Of a stretch of DNA of 64,000 nt, positions 52,329 to 61,655 are shown piece by piece. How positions within the stretch are numbered: the first letter of the stretch is position 1; each line of letters begins with the position of its first letter. The notes beneath the pieces were generated by a model that saw only the letters and a list, made by a program, of their open reading frames with translations, was not told where the DNA came from and did no database searches. The stretch covers positions 186,001 through 250,000 of the forward strand of contig NZ_FLKP01000002.1 of assembly GCF_900087015.1 (NCBI RefSeq). The letters are read 5' to 3'. Both the position numbers and the translations under genes were made by a program. The DNA is from Christensenella timonensis (GTDB lineage Bacteria > Bacillota > Clostridia > Christensenellales > Christensenellaceae).

Positions 52329-53885
52329 ATGAAATACTTTCTCGGGATCGACGCCGGTACCAATGGTGTCAAGGCGATCGTCATAGGGGAAAACGGCTAT
52401 CTTGCCGGTATGGGTTACGAGGAATATAATATGATCACGCCCAAATACCATTATGCGGAAGAAGACCCCGCCGAATGGTGGTCTGCCTGCAAAAAGGCAG
52501 TCCGGGCCGCCGTCAATTCAAGCGATGCAGGCAAAAAGATCGAAGCGGTCGGTATCACCGGCCAAATGCTCGCGACCACCTGCCTTGACCACAATCTAAA
52601 TACCATCGGCAACTGTATCATCTGGCTCGACCAGCGTGCCACCAGGGAGAAGGCATGGATCGAGGAAAACATCGGCAGCGATATCTTTTTGGGGATCACC
52701 GCCAACCATCCGCTTCCGGGTTTTTGGGCGCCCAAGCTGATGTGGATGCAAAAAAACACCCCGGAGGATTACGAAAAAATCTATAAAGTCCTGTTCTCCA
52801 AGGATTATCTCCGCTTCATGATGACAGGCGATATTTCCACCGAGGTCACGGACGCGTCCGGTTCGTTTTTGTTCGACGTTCCCCGGCGCGAATGGTCGGA
52901 CGAGCTTTTTTCCATGTGCGGGATCGATAAATCCATCGTACCCGAGCGCGTGCTTGAGTCGTGCGATGTCGCCGGTTATTTGCAGCAGGACATCGCCGCG
53001 GAATTGGGTTTGAAAAGCGGCATCCCGGTTGTCGCAGGCTGCGGCGACCAACAGGCCGGCGGCGTGGGCAATGGCGTCATCGAGGCCGGCATGGTTTCTT
53101 CCACGATCGGCGCTTCCGGCGTTGTGTTCGCGGCGATGGATGCCCCTATTGCGGACAAGCTGCCGCGCGCCGCGCTTTCCATGTGCCATGTACAACAGGA
53201 GAAATGGTGCCTTTTCGGTTGTACGCTGGGCGCAGGCGGTTCCTTCAAATGGCTGCGCGATTCCATGTTCCCTACAGAGAAAAAGGAACTTGCCTCCCTG
53301 GGCAAGGATGTTTACAACTATATGAGCGAGCTTGCGCAAAATGCCAAGCCGGGCAGCGAAGGCCTTTGCTTCCTTCCCTACCTGAACGGCGAACGTACGC
53401 CGTATTCCGATCCGAACGCTTCCGGCGTATTTTTCGGCATCACCTACCGGCATGGGCGTGAGGAACTCTGCCGTTCCGTGATGGAGGGCGTTACGTTCAG
53501 CTTGCGCGATACGCTTGAGATCCTGCGCGAGTACGATATCGAGGTCAATGAGATCCGGGCAGCCGGCGGCGGCGCGAAAAGCCGTCTGTGGCGGCATATC
53601 CAGGCGGATATTTTTAATGCCTCTATCTTGAGCACCAGCATCAAGGAGGCTCCCGCATGCGGCGTAGCGCTGATGGCGTCTGTCGGCTGTGGGGCGTTCT
53701 CTTCTTTAAAAGATGCCTGCAGGTCGATCATCAAGATCACCGGCGAAATCAAGCCCAATCCCACGAATGTGGAAATCTATGAGGAATATTATGGGACATA
53801 CCGTTCCCTGTATCCCATTTTAAAGGATACCTATGCGCGCCAGGCAGAGCTTGTCGTCAAAAACAGCGAGCGCTTCGACTACTGA
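52329..53885 (+). CDS. FGGY-family sugar kinase (xylulokinase-like)
   Basis: This 518-residue kinase phosphorylates a sugar or polyol. The N-terminal phosphate loop is DAGTNG at 8-13. Catalytic Asp240 lies in GCGDQQAGGVG, and AAGGGAKSRLW near 416-426 is the adenosine-site segment. The pattern is closest to xylulokinase-type FGGY enzymes, but the substrate cannot be fixed. It follows sorC by 18 bases with GAGGGG, so probably in the same transcript. With the lactonase, dehydrogenase and importer it points to one catabolic module. Confidence 0.93.
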   Translation: MKYFLGIDAGTNGVKAIVIGENGYLAGMGYEEYNMITPKYHYAEEDPAEWWSACKKAVRAAVNSSDAGKKIEAVGITGQMLATTCLDHNLNTIGNCIIWLDQRATREKAWIEENIGSDIFLGITANHPLPGFWAPKLMWMQKNTPEDYEKIYKVLFSKDYLRFMMTGDISTEVTDASGSFLFDVPRREWSDELFSMCGIDKSIVPERVLESCDVAGYLQQDIAAELGLKSGIPVVAGCGDQQAGGVGNGVIEAGMVSSTIGASGVVFAAMDAPIADKLPRAALSMCHVQQEKWCLFGCTLGAGGSFKWLRDSMFPTEKKELASLGKDVYNYMSELAQNAKPGSEGLCFLPYLNGERTPYSDPNASGVFFGITYRHGREELCRSVMEGVTFSLRDTLEILREYDIEVNEIRAAGGGAKSRLWRHIQADIFNASILSTSIKEAPACGVALMASVGCGAFSSLKDACRSIIKITGEIKPNPTNVEIYEEYYGTYRSLYPILKDTYARQAELVVKNSERFDY

Positions 53886-53901
53886 TATCCATACGCATAT
53901 A

Positions 53902-53929
53902 AAAAAACACGGCTGCCGCCGTGTTTTTT
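53902..53929. terminator. bidirectional terminator
   Basis: AAAAAACACGGC-TGCC-GCCGTGTTTTTT between the sugar kinase and the convergent acyl-CoA synthetase gene. Confidence 0.88.
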
Positions 53930-53932
53930 CTT

Positions 53933-55591
53933 TTACGCTTTCTCTGCATCCTCTGTGCGGATCTGCACCCGCCGAATCTTCCCGCTCACCGTTTTGGGCA
54001 GTTCCTCCACAAATTCCACTACCCGCGGATATTTATAAGGCGCCGTTACGTTCTTCACGTGCGTCTGCAATTCTTTTTTCAGTTCCTCGCTCGCCTGATA
54101 CCCGCGCGCAAGCACCACCGTCGCCTTCACAACCTGCCCGCGCACCGGGTCAGGCACTGCGGTCACCGCGCATTCGAGTACGGACGGATGGGTAAGCAGC
54201 GCGCTTTCCACCTCAAACGGCCCGATCCGGTATCCCGAGCACTTGATCACATCATCGTTCCTGCCTACAAACCAGAAATAACCGTCCGCGTCGCGCCACG
54301 CCGTATCGCCCGTGTTATAAACGCCGTTCTTCCAACAGCGGTTCGTCGCTTCCTCGTCCTTGTAATATTTCTTGAACAATCCCGTCGGATGCTTCTGATC
54401 CGTATTCTTCACAACGATCGAACCGACGACCCCGTCCTCGCACGAATTTCCATCTTCATCCACAATATCCACATCGTACAGCGGCGACGGCTTTCCGGTC
54501 GAACCGGGCTTGATCGGATCCCAGCCAAAATTCGCAATGAGCACGCTCGTTTCCGATTGCCCAAAGCCCTCGGTCACGGCAAGGCCTGTCATCTCCAAAA
54601 AGCGGTTGTACACCTCCGGGTTCAACGGTTCCCCTGCGATCCCCGCATGCTTGATCGTGGAGAAATCACAATGGCTCATATCTTCCTTGATCAAAAAACG
54701 GTAGATCGTAGGCGGCGCGCAAAACGTCGTCAGCTTCAGCCTGTCGATCGTTTCCAGCATTTTTTGCGGATTGAATTTTTCCGTATCATAGGCAACGATG
54801 ACCGCCCCGCAGATCCACTGCCCATATATTTTGCCCCAGCCGAACTTTGCCCAGCCGGAATCAGAAACCGTCAGGTGCAGCCCGCCGTCCTCTACCTTCT
54901 GCCAATATTTCGCGGTCACGATATGTCCCAGCGGATAGGTGAAATCGTGCAGGATCATTTTCGGCATGCCCGTCGTTCCCGACGAAAAATAGATCAGCAT
55001 CGGGTCGTCGTTCTCGTTCCTGTATTCGCGCGTCCAGTTTTCGTCGGCCGCGGCCAGTTCCGCCCTTAAATCGTACGCCCAATCGGGGATGTTCTCCCCC
55101 ACCACGCCTACGCTTTTAAGCGTCCGGCATTCTCCCAGCGATTGCCGGACATGCTTGAGCATCTCCTCGTCGTCCACCGCGCACACCATCTTGACTTCCG
55201 CCGCGTTGCAGCGGTAAATGATATCCTTGGGCGTCAACTGGAACGTCGCCGGGATACAGATCGCCCCCAGCTTATGCAAGCCTACCATCATAAACCAGAC
55301 CTCCGGGCGCTGCTTTAACATCAGCATGACCGTATCGCCCTTTTTGATGCCCTTATTTTTCAGCATATTGGCTGCCTTGTTGCTCATCCGGCTGATATCC
55401 CCAAACGAGAACCTCTTTTCGTTCCCGTCGTCATCGCACCATACGAGCGCGCTCTTTTGCTCATCCCGCTGCGCCCATCCGTCCACGATATCGTAAGCGA
55501 AATTGAAATGCTCTGGAATATTCAGCTTGTAATTTTGTTTAAAATCATCGTAATTTTCAAATTCCGTCCTGTCCAAAAAACGTTCTATCAT
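53933..55591 (-). CDS. AMP-forming acyl-CoA synthetase
   Basis: This 552-residue acyl/aryl-CoA synthetase of the ANL superfamily activates a carboxylic acid to acyl-AMP and then acyl-CoA. The P-loop YFSSGTTGMPKM (near 203-214), YNTGDTAW (near 415-422) and catalytic lysine in KTVSGKIRR (near 536-544) are present. It resembles medium-chain synthetases. It is 10 bases downstream of an XRE-cupin gene, a pair found together in clostridia. The XRE-cupin protein may regulate it. The acid is unknown. Confidence 0.92.
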   Translation of the reverse strand: MIERFLDRTEFENYDDFKQNYKLNIPEHFNFAYDIVDGWAQRDEQKSALVWCDDDGNEKRFSFGDISRMSNKAANMLKNKGIKKGDTVMLMLKQRPEVWFMMVGLHKLGAICIPATFQLTPKDIIYRCNAAEVKMVCAVDDEEMLKHVRQSLGECRTLKSVGVVGENIPDWAYDLRAELAAADENWTREYRNENDDPMLIYFSSGTTGMPKMILHDFTYPLGHIVTAKYWQKVEDGGLHLTVSDSGWAKFGWGKIYGQWICGAVIVAYDTEKFNPQKMLETIDRLKLTTFCAPPTIYRFLIKEDMSHCDFSTIKHAGIAGEPLNPEVYNRFLEMTGLAVTEGFGQSETSVLIANFGWDPIKPGSTGKPSPLYDVDIVDEDGNSCEDGVVGSIVVKNTDQKHPTGLFKKYYKDEEATNRCWKNGVYNTGDTAWRDADGYFWFVGRNDDVIKCSGYRIGPFEVESALLTHPSVLECAVTAVPDPVRGQVVKATVVLARGYQASEELKKELQTHVKNVTAPYKYPRVVEFVEELPKTVSGKIRRVQIRTEDAEKA

Positions 55592-55601
55592 GTACCTGCC
55601 C

Positions 55602-56147
55602 TCACTCGTTGATGATCGTCAAAAATTTAGCCTGCCCACCTGCCGCCCGCTGTCCGTGCGGGATCGCCGGGTTAAAGTATATGCTGTCGCCCGCCCGCAG
55701 GACAAATTCGCGTTCCCCGATCACGATCTTGATGCTTCCCTCGAGGACATAATTGAACTCCTGTCCGCCGTGCGTCACCAGCTCTGCCTGCTCGCTGGGG
55801 GAAATGGTTACGATCATCGGCTCCATATCGCGGTGCTTGTAATTGTACGCCAGGGAAGTAAATGAATATCCGGGGTAGCGCTCCACACTGACGCCCGCTC
55901 CCCCTCGTACGATCGTATATTCGTCCATGCGAGGGGCTTCCCCTGTCAAAAGCTCGGTCGGGTCGACTTTAAGCTCCGCCGCCACGCCATAGAGCACGCC
56001 GATCGGGATATCGTCCTGGGCGTTTTCATATTTTTTATATTCTTCCAAGCTGATCCCAACTTTTTTTGCCACTTCTTCCTGCGGGATCTCAAGGATATCC
56101 CGCAGCTCGCGTATCCTTGCCGCGATCTGTATCACCTGACTGTTCAT
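55602..56147 (-). CDS. XRE-family regulator with cupin domain
   Basis: This 181-residue protein has an N-terminal XRE HTH (about 5-65; IPQEEVAKKVGISLEEYKKYE) and a C-terminal cupin (about 108-178), with GGQEFNYVLEGSIKI and GDSIYFNPAIPHGQRA showing the expected histidine region. It probably senses a small ligand and controls itself and the acyl-CoA synthetase gene downstream. The start at 56147 is preceded by a purine-rich AGGAAGAAGC. Confidence 0.9.
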   Translation of the reverse strand: MNSQVIQIAARIRELRDILEIPQEEVAKKVGISLEEYKKYENAQDDIPIGVLYGVAAELKVDPTELLTGEAPRMDEYTIVRGGAGVSVERYPGYSFTSLAYNYKHRDMEPMIVTISPSEQAELVTHGGQEFNYVLEGSIKIVIGEREFVLRAGDSIYFNPAIPHGQRAAGGQAKFLTIINE

Positions 56148-56234
56148 CGCTTCTTCCTCTTTTCTGCAGTTTTGGGGGATTAAAAATACCCTTTTATTGT
56201 AGCCTGTTCAAAAAACACTGTCAATGCAGGCAAA

Positions 56235-56260
56235 ATAAAAAGCCGTGCTTTAAGCACGGC
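56235..56260 (-). terminator. terminator of the DedA gene
   Basis: On the minus strand GCCGTGCTT-A-AAGCACGGC is followed by TTTTTATTTTG, 17 bases after the dedA stop. Confidence 0.85.
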
Positions 56261-56276
56261 CCTCATCCTTTCCATT

Positions 56277-56900
56277 TTATCCTGCCCGTACCTTTTTGCG
56301 CTTTCTCCTCCAGAGGAATATTCCCACTCCCGCGGCGAGGGCCGCAACGATGACCACCAAGACGATATTTGCATAAACGCCGATCGCGTCCGCGATCACT
56401 TCCCACGAAGCGCCCGCAAAAACACCCAGGTTCACCAGCACCAGGTTCCACACGAACGTTCCCGCTGCCGTAAACAGGACGAACTTTCCCATGTTCATTT
56501 TCGTCATGCCCGCAGGGATAGAAATCAGGCTGCGGACGATGGGCACGAACCGGCACAAAAAGACCGCCTTTGCGCCTCTTTTTTCAAACCACGCCTGCGC
56601 TTTTTCCACATCCTCGGGCTTTAAGCGCAGGATACGCCCCAGCCTTCCGTTCAGCCAGCGTTCCAGCCGCTCCGCATTTAAAATACGCCCGATCCCATAA
56701 AGCACCAGCGCTCCCGCCAGCGAACCGATCGTCGCTGCGATCACGACGCCCCACATATTCATATTCGTATATGTCGTCATGAAGCCGCCGAATGTCAAAA
56801 TGACCTCGGACGGAATCGGCGGAAATATATTTTCAACTGCGATCAAAAGGGCGATGCCAACATACCCAAACTGATCCATCAGGGAAATGATCCATTCCAT
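56277..56900 (-). CDS. DedA-family membrane protein
   Basis: This 207-residue protein of the DedA/SNARE-associated group is implicated in lipid carrier flipping in other bacteria. It has about five hydrophobic segments. The signature FPPIPSEVILTFGG (near 27-40) and FLCRFVPIVRSLISIPAGMTKMN (near 114-136) are strongly conserved in the family. A C-terminal basic tail follows. The start at 56900 has AAGGA eight bases upstream; an extension to 56972 would add 24 unrelated residues. It stands alone with a terminator. Confidence 0.92.
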   Translation of the reverse strand: MEWIISLMDQFGYVGIALLIAVENIFPPIPSEVILTFGGFMTTYTNMNMWGVVIAATIGSLAGALVLYGIGRILNAERLERWLNGRLGRILRLKPEDVEKAQAWFEKRGAKAVFLCRFVPIVRSLISIPAGMTKMNMGKFVLFTAAGTFVWNLVLVNLGVFAGASWEVIADAIGVYANIVLVVIVAALAAGVGIFLWRRKRKKVRAG

Positions 56901-57029
56901 CTCCTGTGTCCTTGCCTTTCTTATGGTCAATACCCACAGGATACCCCCCATTTCTAAACGATCTATAAACAATCCCTAAAGAATCGCGCAACCTTTTCTT
57001 CGTTGCCTGCCAATGCTATAATATAACCT

Positions 57030-57884
57030 ATGAAAATCGCAGCCGTCCTCAAAAAATTTTCAGGCAGCGAGCAATTTTATCATTGCCCCGTCTGCCATGC
57101 GCCTTTTTCCTTAAGCGAAAGCGGCAGCTTCCTGTGCCCAAACGGGCATTGCTTTGACCTGTCCTCCAAAGGATATGTCCACCTGCTGCCCGGCGGTGCG
57201 GGACGCGACGTTCGCTATGGCAATACATTGTTTTCCAGCCGCAGCGCTGTCTTTCAGGATGGCTTTTATGAGCCTGTGGCTCTTGCACTGCAGGAGATGG
57301 CAATGCGTTTTATGCCGCCGCAATGCCCGGTACTGCTCGACGCGGGCTGTGGCGAAGGGTACTATTCCCTCTTTTTGGCGCAGGAGGGTACGCTGCAGGT
57401 CTACGGGGTAGACAACGCCAAGGAAGCCATCCTCTTTGCGGCAAAAAAAGCCGGGAACGCCCGCTTTGCGGTTGCCGACCTTGCGAGCCTTCCCATCGCG
57501 GACAATGCCGTCGGGATTCTCCTCAATGTCCTCGCTCCTGCAAATTACAGGGAATTCACACGCGTCCTCTGTCGGGGCGGCATGATCCTCAAGGTCATTC
57601 CGGGTGAGCATTACCTGCGCGAGCTGCGCGCATGCGTATCCGGGGAACTGCAGCACAAGGCCTATTCCAATGACAAAATAATCGGCCATATGGCGCAGCA
57701 CGCCGATATCGCCGATCACAAAAGCCTTCAATATACGCTTCCTGTCACGCAGGAGCAGCTTACTTCCTTTTACCAGATGACGCCCCTGACGTCCCATATA
57801 CCCATCGGCAACGCCGATCTTTCAGGCGTCAAAGAGATCACGATCCATTTAGAGCTGCTTGCCGCTCATCCGCGGAAGCGGTAG
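57030..57884 (+). CDS. 23S rRNA (guanine-N1)-methyltransferase, RlmA family
   Basis: This 284-residue methyltransferase has an N-terminal zinc finger (CPVCHAPFSL near 19-28 and CPNGHCFD near 36-43) and a SAM-binding Rossmann fold (LLDAGCGEGYYSL near 97-109). RlmA methylates G745 or G748 in the 23S rRNA tunnel; which position is not decided here. It is on the plus strand, opposite to its neighbours. Its 3' end overlaps that of the convergent response regulator gene by 19 bases. No terminator is visible between them. Confidence 0.87.
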   Translation: MKIAAVLKKFSGSEQFYHCPVCHAPFSLSESGSFLCPNGHCFDLSSKGYVHLLPGGAGRDVRYGNTLFSSRSAVFQDGFYEPVALALQEMAMRFMPPQCPVLLDAGCGEGYYSLFLAQEGTLQVYGVDNAKEAILFAAKKAGNARFAVADLASLPIADNAVGILLNVLAPANYREFTRVLCRGGMILKVIPGEHYLRELRACVSGELQHKAYSNDKIIGHMAQHADIADHKSLQYTLPVTQEQLTSFYQMTPLTSHIPIGNADLSGVKEITIHLELLAAHPRKR

Positions 57885-58552
57885 CCGGAACCCCACACCG
57901 TTTCAATATACTTTTTGCCGTCACGTTCGATCTTGTCGCGGATGCGGTTGATGTGGACGGTCACGGTCGCCGTGTCCCCCAGCGAATCCATATCCCATAT
58001 CCTGTCAAACAAAGTATCTTTGCTGAATACGATATTGGGATTGGAAGCCAGGAACGCCAAAAGCTCAAACTCCCTGTTTTTGAATGCCACTTCCTGCCCG
58101 TCCAGAAAGACCCGGCGCGCCCCCATATCGATCGTAAGCCCGTCCGTTTCGATGACCTTTCCTTCCTCTTCCTTTTGCGTGCCTTTCAACCGTTCGTACC
58201 GCGCGATATGCGCATTCACACGCGCCACCAGCTCGGAAGGGCTGAACGGTTTGACCAGATAATCGTCCGCTCCCAGGCCCAGTCCGCGTATTTTATCGAT
58301 GTCGTCCCTGCGCGCCGAAACCATCAGGACGGGCGTATCCATCTTTTCCCGCAGCCGCCTGCAGATCTCAAACCCATCGGCGCCGGGCAGCATCACGTCC
58401 AGCACGACCAGCGCATAGCCGCCTCCGAGCGCTTCTGCAAGGCCGTCCGCCCCTGTAAAAACGTTCTTGACCTCATATCCGTTCGCCTGCAGATAGTCCC
58501 GCTCCAGCTCCGCTATGCTTTTGTCGTCTTCAATGACCAATATCCGTTTCAC
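57866..58552 (-). CDS. OmpR/PhoB-family response regulator
   Basis: This 228-residue regulator has a receiver domain (about 1-118) with Asp9/Asp10, phospho-acceptor Asp52 in VVLDVMLPG and Lys in LVKPFS. A winged-helix domain (about 128-226) ends in YIETVWGSGYRFRG, the usual terminal segment. It is transcribed first, followed by the histidine kinase? No: on the minus strand it lies downstream of nothing else; its start at 58552 is three bases after the kinase stop at 58556, so the order is kinase then regulator. The pair forms one two-component system of unknown signal. Confidence 0.93.
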   Translation of the reverse strand: MKRILVIEDDKSIAELERDYLQANGYEVKNVFTGADGLAEALGGGYALVVLDVMLPGADGFEICRRLREKMDTPVLMVSARRDDIDKIRGLGLGADDYLVKPFSPSELVARVNAHIARYERLKGTQKEEEGKVIETDGLTIDMGARRVFLDGQEVAFKNREFELLAFLASNPNIVFSKDTLFDRIWDMDSLGDTATVTVHINRIRDKIERDGKKYIETVWGSGYRFRG

Positions 58553-58555
58553 GCC

Positions 58556-60070
58556 CTATTCTCCTTTTCGCGGCAGGATAATCTGTACCGCCAAGCCAAG
58601 CCCCAGCCTCCCCTGCGCGGTGATACTCCCGCCCATACGTTTTATGATACGGCGCGCGATCGAAAGGCCCAGCCCGCTTCCCTTTGCCGCATTCCCCCTC
58701 GCCGGGTCGCTGCGGTAAAAGCTCTCAAATATTTTTTCCGCTTCCGTCTCACGGATCCCTATCCCGTTGTCGGAAAACAAAAGCCTTAAGCTTCCCCGGC
58801 CTGCGTCCTCCAGAACGACATTGATCCTGCTTTTGACGGACGTATCCCTCTTCCTGTACTTTATGCTGTTATCCGCAAGGTTCTTAAGCACGCGCCCAAG
58901 CTGGGCGCGGTCAATATCCACCCACACATTTCCCCGGCACCTGTTTTCAAATACCAGCTCCATGCCGTACTTTTGTACTTTAAACCGCAGTTCCCCGCAG
59001 CAATCCGCAAGATAGGCCGCAAGGTCGATACATTCCATGTGGAAAGGCATTTTATCCGTGCCGAGTTTGGAGAATAAAAACAGATTCTCCACCAAATGAT
59101 CCATATCGCATGCCGTATCATAGATCGTCCGCAGGTAATGTTCCTGTTTTTCCGGCGTATCTGCGATCCCGTCCACAATCCCGCTCACATAGCCTTTGAT
59201 CGATGTGATGGGCGTCAATAGGTCATGGGATATCCCGGCGATCATCTCCTGCTGCTCCCTCGCGTATTTTTGCTGCAGCAACATGGATTCTTTCAGCCGC
59301 CGGCGCATATCGTCAAATTCCTCGCACACCTGCCCCAGCTCGTCCCGCGAACGGAAACGCACCGCATAGTCCAGGTTGCCGTTGCGGAGCTCCCCGGTCG
59401 CCCTGCCCAGTTCTTTTAAAGGCGCAAGGATACTCTTTGACAGTTTCCTGGAAACCATGACCCCCGTCACGACGATGATCAGGATCGCCGTGCCGCCAAT
59501 CGCTACCAGCAGGATTTTCAACTGCGTTTTTATCTGCTCGAAGGCATAGTATTCCCCAGCATCGTACGCAAGCCCCCTGTTTACCGCAAATACGGAGTAC
59601 TCTTTCCCATCCGCGCTTGTCTGCGTCCGGTATACGAACCCTTCTTCGTTGCGCAAGAACAACGGCCCAGCCCCGCCGCCTGCGCCGAGCGCTGCCGCAT
59701 CCTGAAGCATTTCCTGCTGCGAAGCGCCCTGTGTGAGGTAAAGGACATCCTCCCCCTCGGAAACGAGGATATCCGTCCCAAATCCTTCCATATCTTTACA
59801 CGTCTCCAGGAAAACCGACCCCTGCGCAAACGGCTGCGGCTTTTCGGCGATCTCTTCGCTTAAGGAATCTACCATCAGCTGCAGTTGGTAATTTGTCATC
59901 TTGCTGCTGAATTTCTCCACGGCCGCAATCGAAATCCCCGAACCGGTACCCGCCAGGATCCCTACCAGGATCCCCAGCATAACAAGTAAAACGATTATCA
60001 CCGGAATGACGATCATCATAAAGTTTGACCATGTAATTTTCTTCTGGATGGATATATCTTTGAACTTCAA
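58556..60070 (-). CDS. HisKA-type sensor histidine kinase
   Basis: This 504-residue kinase has a first helix near 17-42, an outside domain (about 45-182), a second helix near 184-206, a HAMP linker (about 208-260), HisKA with His282 in AGISHDLLTP, and a HATPase domain ending at about 500 (FSDNGIGI, GSGLGLSIARR). The start is TTG 60070, which has AGGGGA seven bases upstream; 17 upstream codons look non-coding. It lies three bases before the response regulator gene. The signal is probably extracytoplasmic and unknown. Confidence 0.92.
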   Translation of the reverse strand: MKFKDISIQKKITWSNFMMIVIPVIIVLLVMLGILVGILAGTGSGISIAAVEKFSSKMTNYQLQLMVDSLSEEIAEKPQPFAQGSVFLETCKDMEGFGTDILVSEGEDVLYLTQGASQQEMLQDAAALGAGGGAGPLFLRNEEGFVYRTQTSADGKEYSVFAVNRGLAYDAGEYYAFEQIKTQLKILLVAIGGTAILIIVVTGVMVSRKLSKSILAPLKELGRATGELRNGNLDYAVRFRSRDELGQVCEEFDDMRRRLKESMLLQQKYAREQQEMIAGISHDLLTPITSIKGYVSGIVDGIADTPEKQEHYLRTIYDTACDMDHLVENLFLFSKLGTDKMPFHMECIDLAAYLADCCGELRFKVQKYGMELVFENRCRGNVWVDIDRAQLGRVLKNLADNSIKYRKRDTSVKSRINVVLEDAGRGSLRLLFSDNGIGIRETEAEKIFESFYRSDPARGNAAKGSGLGLSIARRIIKRMGGSITAQGRLGLGLAVQIILPRKGE

Positions 60071-60139
60071 ACCGCTTTCCCCTGATTTTCTGCTTTTGCT
60101 ATATGTATACCATGAAAGCAACAGAAATACAATGCATGT

Positions 60140-61060
60140 TTACGTCAAAAAGCGCATTGTAGAAACCATGGACGTCACGATCACAAGGCTGATGACGATC
60201 GAAAGCGAATTGACCATACTTGCCACCGCAACGTTCCCCTTGAGCTTTTCCGTAAAGATCGTATTCAGTACCGCCATCGGCGCAAAGGCAAGGATGACCA
60301 TAATGTTGCGCACCGTCTGGCTGAACGGCAGGCAATAATAAAACAGGCAGGCGAGGCCGGCCGCAAATATAAACCGTATCACGAGGATCAGTACCGCATC
60401 CTTTAAATATTGCTTTTCGATATTGATCTCGAACATCATCCCGATCATGAGCATGGAACAAAAGCCGTTTGCCTCGCCAATGACCGACGTAACACTCACG
60501 ATCCCTTCCGGCGGGCGGATTCCAAGGATCACAAGCACGGTCATGAGCAGGTAGACATCGAGCGGCACAGAGGTAAACATCGATTTCAAGGTGTTCCTCA
60601 GCACATGCTTTTTTTTGCCGCTGGCCACATTTTGCACCAGCGCATAGGTCGCCCCGGTACACATGATAGAATTTCCCGTATCAAACATGCAAGCCACGAC
60701 AACGCCGTACGGCCCTAAGATATTCTGTACATACGGCAGCATAAAGCATCCGATGTTAAAGCCCGAGGTGTTGAGCATAAAAAACGCCTTTGTTTCCCTG
60801 TCCTTTTTCCGCATGGATAGATATCCGATACCGCTTAACGCCAGGTTACACGCAAGGCCGATCGGGATCAGGTATAAAAGGGATACATCCAGATCAAAGC
60901 TTGCGAAACTCGTGATAACCGCAGCCGGGAGGGTAAGATTGAATACCACCTTCGAGAGGATCCTGTAATCCGTGGGTTTGAATACACCTATTTTTTTCAG
61001 GACATATCCCAGCACAATGATCACGACGAACGCGATCGCTTTTAAAAGAACGCTTTCCAT
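60140..61060 (-). CDS. auxin-efflux-carrier (AEC) family transporter
   Basis: This 306-residue protein has about ten hydrophobic segments in two halves of the BART superfamily type. A malate/auxin carrier-like start (VVIIVLGYVLKKIGVFKPTDYRILSKVVFNLTLPA) is typical. Such carriers in bacteria often move small carboxylic acids such as malate or malonate. The substrate is unknown. It lies between the two-component system and the GNAT gene on the same strand with no clear operon. Confidence 0.87.
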   Translation of the reverse strand: MESVLLKAIAFVVIIVLGYVLKKIGVFKPTDYRILSKVVFNLTLPAAVITSFASFDLDVSLLYLIPIGLACNLALSGIGYLSMRKKDRETKAFFMLNTSGFNIGCFMLPYVQNILGPYGVVVACMFDTGNSIMCTGATYALVQNVASGKKKHVLRNTLKSMFTSVPLDVYLLMTVLVILGIRPPEGIVSVTSVIGEANGFCSMLMIGMMFEINIEKQYLKDAVLILVIRFIFAAGLACLFYYCLPFSQTVRNIMVILAFAPMAVLNTIFTEKLKGNVAVASMVNSLSIVISLVIVTSMVSTMRFLT

Positions 61061-61090
61061 ACACTCATCCGGCCGGAGCCGGTTCCCCTT

Positions 61091-61597
61091 CTATTTCAGC
61101 AGCGCATACATGCACGAATCCTGCACGCGCCCTTCCTTATATACCGAACGCCTTAAAATCCCTTCCAATACGAATCCCGTATTCTCCAGGACCTTCCTTG
61201 ACCCGGCGTTTTCCGCAAAAGGCTCCGCAAAAATGCGCACAATATCAAGCGTTTCAAATGCCAAGGTGCAAATCTTTTGTACTGCCCGCGTCATGATCCC
61301 GCGCCTCCAAAAAGGCTCCGCCAGCCAATACCCAAGCTCCGCACTCTTACAGTAAATATTGTCCTTTGTAAATACGCCGATGCTGCCTATCGCTTCGCCC
61401 CCTGCCTCGACTGCAAGCATAATATCCCGCTTCGGGTCGGCCGCAAGGCACATATCTTCAATAAAAGAGACTGCATCTTCCCTGGTATAGGGAAAAGGCA
61501 GCCCGTCGCGCAGCCATCGCTGCACATTTTTGTTGTTGATATAACGCGCAACGCTATCTGCGTCCGCTTGTTTCCATTGCCTCAACACAAAGTCCAT
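61091..61597 (-). CDS. GNAT-family N-acetyltransferase (RimJ/RimL type)
   Basis: This 168-residue enzyme transfers acetyl from acetyl-CoA to an amine. The expected GNAT features are present: LGYWLAEPFWRRGIMTRAVQ with the acetyl-CoA loop near 89-108 and the FAENAGSRKVLENTGFVLEG segment near 126-145. The target may be a ribosomal protein, an amino sugar or an antibiotic. No helper gene is near. It is separated by 58 bases from the hbd gene. Confidence 0.9.
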   Translation of the reverse strand: MDFVLRQWKQADADSVARYINNKNVQRWLRDGLPFPYTREDAVSFIEDMCLAADPKRDIMLAVEAGGEAIGSIGVFTKDNIYCKSAELGYWLAEPFWRRGIMTRAVQKICTLAFETLDIVRIFAEPFAENAGSRKVLENTGFVLEGILRRSVYKEGRVQDSCMYALLK

Positions 61598-61655
61598 TTC
61601 GCCGCCGCCTTTCCATCTTTTTTAGTATATACCAGCGGCGTAAAAAAAGCGATAT

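Noticed and set aside
53921-55069. Open frame of 382 codons opposite the acyl-CoA synthetase gene
   Set aside because: Antisense to a clear gene with all motifs on the other strand; the composition is arginine/histidine-rich and looks like a shadow.
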